The notes under the pieces: generated by a model
Database searches by the model: none
Told to the model about the DNA's origin: nothing
Seen by the model: only the letters and a program-made list of their open reading frames with translations
From: Lachnospiraceae bacterium
Lineage (GTDB): Bacteria; Bacillota; Clostridia; Lachnospirales; Lachnospiraceae
Direction of reading: 5' to 3'
NCBI GenBank assembly: GCA_017938145.1
Contig: JAGBCB010000036.1
Span: 1-64,000 of the forward strand
Length of the DNA: 64,000 nucleotides
Part shown: one piece after another, positions 63,663-64,000 of the stretch
How the letters are laid out: each line of letters opens with the position of its first letter
Position numbering within the stretch: the first letter of the stretch is position 1
Position numbers and translations under genes: made by a program

Positions 63663-63825
63663 ATGGGTAATTTCACTTTCCTCGAAGCGCATTGGAGCGA
63701 TTTGGCACACTTGGGAAATTTGGCGAAAATAATTTTTTTTCGGATCCAAATACATCTATTATCAAGTAGGGAAGAATGATTGCTTTTTTGATGAAATTAC
63801 TCTTATATTACAGATTCTAAAATGA
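63663..63825 (+). pseudogene. Degraded N-terminus of a type I restriction/DEAD-helicase-like protein
   Basis: An AAGGAGG site precedes ATG and a frame reading GNFTFLEAHWSDLAHLGNLA, close to the N-terminus of DEAD/DEAH or HsdR-like proteins. At a run of eight Ts (63733-63740) the frame breaks; adding one base restores SDPNTSIIK, and one further base at the TAG (63767-63769) gives LGKNDCFFDE before TGA at 63823-63825. Two frameshifts and a missing body mark a decayed gene. Family assignment is from memory and moderate. Confidence 0.5.
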
Positions 63826-63840
63826 AAGGAAAAGGTTAAA

Positions 63841-64000
63841 ATGACCACCACCCTAAAATATTACAACCAAAATGCTTTATCCTTCATAGAAGGAACCATA
63901 GACGTTGATTTTAAAATTATCCAGAACAAATTCATCGACTGCCTGCCGCAAGGAGCAACCATTCTTGATTTTGGTTGCGGTTCCGGCCGTGACACAAAGT
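63841..64000 (+). CDS. Class I SAM-dependent methyltransferase (partial, runs off the window)
   Basis: The first 53 residues are visible after an AAAGGAAAAGG site. ATILDFGCGSGRDTK is motif I of class I methyltransferases, the SAM-binding loop. Genes like this often lie next to helicase or restriction genes, which fits the remnant just upstream. The substrate cannot be told. Confidence 0.85.
   Translation, partial: MTTTLKYYNQNALSFIEGTIDVDFKIIQNKFIDCLPQGATILDFGCGSGRDTK

Noticed and set aside
1-64000. CRISPR arrays, tRNA and rRNA genes, insertion sequences, phage attachment sites
   Set aside because: None recognised on reading both strands; no regularly spaced direct repeats or transposase genes other than the Rpn-like protein.

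Overview
The window looks like a chromosomal segment of a gut-type Lachnospiraceae bacterium (Firmicutes, Clostridia). The evidence is strong AGGAGG ribosome binding sites, TTGACA/TATAAT promoters, moderate AT richness, BspA-type leucine-rich repeat surface proteins, an F420-ligase homologue, DUF5058, GPH-type sugar symporters and many GH13/GH3/GH10 glycosidases. No rRNA, tRNA, CRISPR array, prophage or intact insertion sequence was found. Species cannot be named from this sequence.

Layout. 0-7.2 kb is signalling: an ECF-like sigma factor with a one-pass membrane partner, then a BlaI/MecI repressor with a 1649-residue M56 (BlaR1-like) receptor whose extracytoplasmic part is very large. 7.3-11.3 kb holds a YbaK/ProX-type deacylase, a ZIP metal transporter, a DUF3298-like surface protein and a PstS-like binding protein. 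11.5-17.5 kb has an F420-0:glutamate ligase homologue, a cell-bound type I pullulanase, a membrane protein/XRE regulator pair and purC. 17.6-23.5 kb is a likely peptide/amino-acid operon (two membrane proteins, M20 peptidase, PatB/MalY-like lyase) followed by an NhaC-type antiporter. 23.5-26.9 kb is an SdpR-SdpI-like pair with an ABC exporter. 27-32.4 kb is a sugar locus: HAD hydrolase, GH3 enzyme and GPH symporter, divergent from a cytoplasmic GH10 xylanase. 32.6-43.6 kb carries a GMP synthase lacking its glutaminase domain, a zinc-ribbon protein, an NSS transporter, a GH13 alpha-glucosidase with an unusual N-terminus, a 1170-residue transglutaminase/LRR surface protein, an Rpn-like nuclease and an aminotransferase. 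43.7-48.6 kb holds DegV, MarR and carB. 48.6-56.3 kb has an unknown coiled-coil protein, an LRR protein, two cyclic-di-GMP proteins, a 40-residue membrane peptide and a WYL regulator. 56.4-64 kb starts with an ABC exporter and becomes accessory: a helical/VWA pair, a lone HipB-like regulator, several unknown proteins, a decayed helicase fragment and a methyltransferase cut by the window end.

How it works together. The metabolic genes point to a cell that degrades alpha-glucans outside (pullulanase) and inside (GH13), imports xylo- or amino-sugar oligosaccharides (GPH symporter, GH10, GH3), and scavenges peptides. Four regulators (BlaI, XRE, ArsR/SdpR, MarR) each sit behind a promoter that carries two near-perfect inverted repeats, so the likely operators can be read directly. 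Convergent gene pairs are separated by unusually elaborate fold-back structures; one, at 16552-16776, fills the whole gap between two stop codons.

The best candidates for something undescribed are the giant M56 receptor, the fold-back spacers, the c-di-GMP pair with a LacI-like cytoplasmic sensor, the Cys/His repeat surface protein, and the unknown gene pair at 62.0-63.6 kb beside restriction-type debris.
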